Below, piece after piece: positions 31,903 through 33,888 of a DNA stretch of 33,888 nucleotides; position 1 is the stretch's first letter, and each line of letters starts with the position of its first letter. The position numbers and the translations under genes were made by a program. The notes beneath the pieces were generated by a model, which saw only the letters and a list, made by a program, of their open reading frames with translations, was not told the origin of the DNA and did not search any database. The stretch is taken from positions 1 through 33,888 of the forward strand of contig LJHX01000003.1 in the NCBI GenBank assembly GCA_001295935.1. Direction: 5' to 3'. Source of the DNA: an alpha proteobacterium AAP81b (GTDB lineage: Bacteria; Pseudomonadota; Alphaproteobacteria; Sphingomonadales; Sphingomonadaceae).

Positions 31903-33231
31903 TCACGCAGACACGCCGTAAAGATCGGCCTCGTCAGCGTCCTCGATCAGCACCTCGACGATGTCGCCGACCGCCACGCCGCCGGCGTCGCGGAGCAGGA
32001 CGTTGCCGTCGATCTCGGGCGCGTCGTACTTGCTTCGGCCGGTGGCGCCGCCGTCGGCGTCGATCTCGTCGATCAGCACCGGCAGCACGCGGCCGATCCG
32101 CGCCGCCAGCCGTCCTTCCGAAATCGCGGTCTGCGCCGCCATGAAGCGGTGCCAGCGCTCCTCCTTGATGTCCTCGGGGACGGCGCCCGGCAGTTCATTG
32201 GCGGCGGCGCCCGCCACCGCCTCGTATTTGAAGCAGCCGGCGCGATCGATCTGCGCCTCGCCCAGCCAGTCGAGCAGATATTGGAAATCGGCCTCGGTCT
32301 CGCCGGGAAAGCCGACGACGAAGGTCGAGCGCAGTGCCAGGTCGGGCACAATCTGCCGCCACCGGGTGATGCGCTCGAGCACCTTGGCGTCATTCGCCGG
32401 GCGCCGCATGGCGCGCAGCACCGCCGGCGAGGCATGCTGGAAGGGGATGTCGAGATAGGGCAGCACCAGACCCTCGGCCATCAGCGCGATCAGCTGGTCG
32501 ACATGCGGATAGGGATAGACATAGTGCAGCCGCACCCAGGCGCCGAGGCCGCCCAACTCGCGCGCCAGATCGGTGATATGGGCGCGCAGCGGCCGGCCGC
32601 CGAGATCGGACACGGCATGGCGCAGGTCGACGCCATAGGCCGAGGTATCCTGGGCGATGACGAGGAGTTCGCGCGCGCCGCCCTTCACCAGCGCCGCCGC
32701 CTCGCGCAGGATCGCCGCCGGCGGCCGGCTGGCGAGATCGCCGCGCAACGACGGGATGATGCAGAAGGCGCAGCGATGGTCGCAGCCTTCCGAAATCTTC
32801 AAATAGGCATAATGGCGCGGGGTCAGCTTCAGCCCGGCGTCGGGCACCAGATCGACATAGGCCGAGCGCGGCGCCGGCGCCGCCTCGCGCACCGCATCGA
32901 CCACCGCCTCATATTGCTGCGGGCCGGTGATCGCCAGCACGGCGGGAAAGCGCGCGCGGATGGTCTCGGCCTCATGCCCCAGGCAGCCGGTGACGATCAC
33001 CCGGCCATTGGCCGCCATCGCCTCGCCGATCGCTTCGAGGCTCTCGGCCTTGGCCGAATCGAGAAAGCCGCAGGTGTTGACGATGACGACATCGGCGCCG
33101 GCATAATCCCCCGACAGCGCATAGCCGTCGCCGCGCAGCTGCGTCAGGATGCGTTCGGAATCGACCAGCGCCTTGGGGCAACCGAGCGAGACCATGCCGA
33201 CTTTGGGGGGAGCGGGGAGAAGGGTTGCCAC
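31903..33231 (-). CDS. rimO: Ribosomal protein S12 methylthiotransferase RimO
   Basis: A 442-aa radical SAM enzyme that adds a methylthio group to the conserved Asp of ribosomal protein S12. The N-terminal MTTase domain holds cysteines at 18 ([12 protein letters not shown]), 54 ([11 protein letters not shown]) and 83 (TGCLG). The radical SAM triad is Cys150, Cys154 and Cys157 (CDHRCAFC). A C-terminal TRAM domain follows from about residue 375 ([13 protein letters not shown]). The [12 protein letters not shown] form separates RimO from MiaB. The start is GTG 33231. It is a monocistronic-looking gene between two repeats. Confidence 0.96.
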   Translation of the reverse strand: MATLLPAPPKVGMVSLGCPKALVDSERILTQLRGDGYALSGDYAGADVVIVNTCGFLDSAKAESLEAIGEAMAANGRVIVTGCLGHEAETIRARFPAVLAITGPQQYEAVVDAVREAAPAPRSAYVDLVPDAGLKLTPRHYAYLKISEGCDHRCAFCIIPSLRGDLASRPPAAILREAAALVKGGARELLVIAQDTSAYGVDLRHAVSDLGGRPLRAHITDLARELGGLGAWVRLHYVYPYPHVDQLIALMAEGLVLPYLDIPFQHASPAVLRAMRRPANDAKVLERITRWRQIVPDLALRSTFVVGFPGETEADFQYLLDWLGEAQIDRAGCFKYEAVAGAAANELPGAVPEDIKEERWHRFMAAQTAISEGRLAARIGRVLPVLIDEIDADGGATGRSKYDAPEIDGNVLLRDAGGVAVGDIVEVLIEDADEADLYGVSA

Positions 33232-33324
33232 GCCGGCGCCTTAGGCCATGGCGGCACGAAGGCCAAGCGCGGGCGGGGCCGCCAGCCTGACGGATCGTGT
33301 GGCACTGGCCTTCGCTCCAGCAAC

Positions 33325-33397
33325 CCGCTCATGCCGAGCGAAGTCGAGGCACGCCCCCGCGCGGGTCGCATGCCTCGACTTCGCTCGGCATGAGCGG
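33325..33397. repeat. Palindromic repeat, copy 3 of the CCGCTCATGCCGAGC family
   Basis: Arms 33325-33351 and 33371-33397 match almost perfectly and flank a GC-rich loop with its own small palindrome. It sits between the LytM-like gene (3' end) and rimO (5' end), a position consistent with a transcription end. Confidence 0.88.
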
Positions 33398-33424
33398 TGG
33401 GGTGCCCCGCGCCCTGGTGCCCCG

Positions 33425-33888
33425 TCAGCGCCCGCCGAGCAGCTTGACTGGATCGACCGGCGTTCGCCCGCGGCGCAGTTCGAAATGCACCTGTGGCTCG
33501 GTCACCGCGCCCGTCGCCCCGGCACGGGCGATGACTTCGCCCTTGGCGACGCGGGCGCCGCGCGCCACCAGCAGCGCGTCGTTATGGCCATAGGCGCTCA
33601 CCCAGCCGCCGGGATGCTTGATCAGGATGAGGTTGCCGAACCCCGGGATATCGTCGCCGGCATAGGCGATGACGCCGTCGCCGGCGGCGCGCACCGGGCT
33701 GCCGGCGCTGGCCTTCAGATTGACGCCATCGTTGAAGCGCCCGCCGGCCTTGGCGCCGAAGCCCGACAGGATGCGGCCTTCGACCGGCCAGCGGAAATCG
33801 GGGGTATCGGCGGCGAGCAGCGGCGGCGGGCGGGTGGCCGGCGCTGGTGACGTCGGCGCCGGCGCCGGGCGCGGCGCGGCACGCGGCG
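33425..33888 (-). CDS. NlpD/LytM-like murein hydrolase activator (partial, cut by window end)
   Basis: The frame stays open to the window edge, so at least 153 aa of the C terminus are seen. A Pro/Ala-rich linker (PAPAPTSPAPATRPPP) leads to a LytM domain beginning DFRWPVEGRILSGFGAKAGG. The first zinc-ligand motif (normally HxGxD) reads NDGVN, so both metal residues are lost; the later YGHND and HFELR motifs remain. Such degenerate LytM proteins (NlpD, EnvC) activate amidases rather than cut peptidoglycan themselves. Its N terminus, probably with LysM repeats and a lipoprotein signal, lies outside the window. Confidence 0.85.
   Translation of the reverse strand, partial: PRAAPRPAPAPTSPAPATRPPPLLAADTPDFRWPVEGRILSGFGAKAGGRFNDGVNLKASAGSPVRAAGDGVIAYAGDDIPGFGNLILIKHPGGWVSAYGHNDALLVARGARVAKGEVIARAGATGAVTEPQVHFELRRGRTPVDPVKLLGGR

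Overview
The window is a GC-rich, densely coded chromosomal segment that looks like a sphingomonad (Alphaproteobacteria, Sphingomonadales). Evidence: a serine palmitoyltransferase/acyl carrier protein pair, alphaproteobacterial versions of housekeeping genes (glnE, tatABC, rimO, erpA), many GTG/TTG starts, and several families of short palindromic intergenic repeats typical of these genomes. The genus cannot be fixed from the sequence alone.

Layout. 60-7347 (+) is a bacterial sphingolipid locus: an SDR/epimerase (CerR-like), an acyl carrier protein, serine palmitoyltransferase, two LptF/LptG-type permeases, a di-iron fatty-acid-hydroxylase-family membrane protein and a GNAT-like acyltransferase (bacterial ceramide synthase candidate). 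7344-11249 carries exonuclease III, a Phd/VapC toxin-antitoxin pair, an ErpA-type Fe-S carrier, an M23 peptidase and a Bcp peroxiredoxin, the last coupled to glnE (11246-14011). An entericidin-like lipoprotein and tatABC follow. 16084-18380 encodes two overlapping acyl-CoA dehydrogenases. 18385-21101 (-) is a copper-resistance pair copA-copB, followed by a tRNA-Thr(GGT), a 61-aa conserved-looking small protein and an M24 aminopeptidase P.

23380-25810 is the least ordinary part: repeat remnants, a small XRE-type regulator and a 503-aa protein of no recognised family, with visibly lower GC than its surroundings. 25810-33888 returns to housekeeping genes: an oligopeptidase B-like S9 peptidase, a small membrane protein, an exported methyltransferase-like protein, a MarR regulator coupled to an NlpC/P60 peptidase, an M17 aminopeptidase, rimO, and the C-terminal part of a LytM/NlpD-like protein cut by the window end.

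How genes work together. The strongest system is the sphingolipid locus. The ACP-loaded acyl donor and Spt should make 3-ketosphinganine, the GNAT-like enzyme should N-acylate it, and the SDR should reduce the 3-keto group. The hydroxylase may modify the product. The LptF/LptG pair lies between spt and the acyltransferase. Sphingomonads carry glycosphingolipids in place of lipopolysaccharide, so these permeases are attractive candidates for exporting sphingolipid to the outer membrane. That export role is inference, not something the sequence proves.
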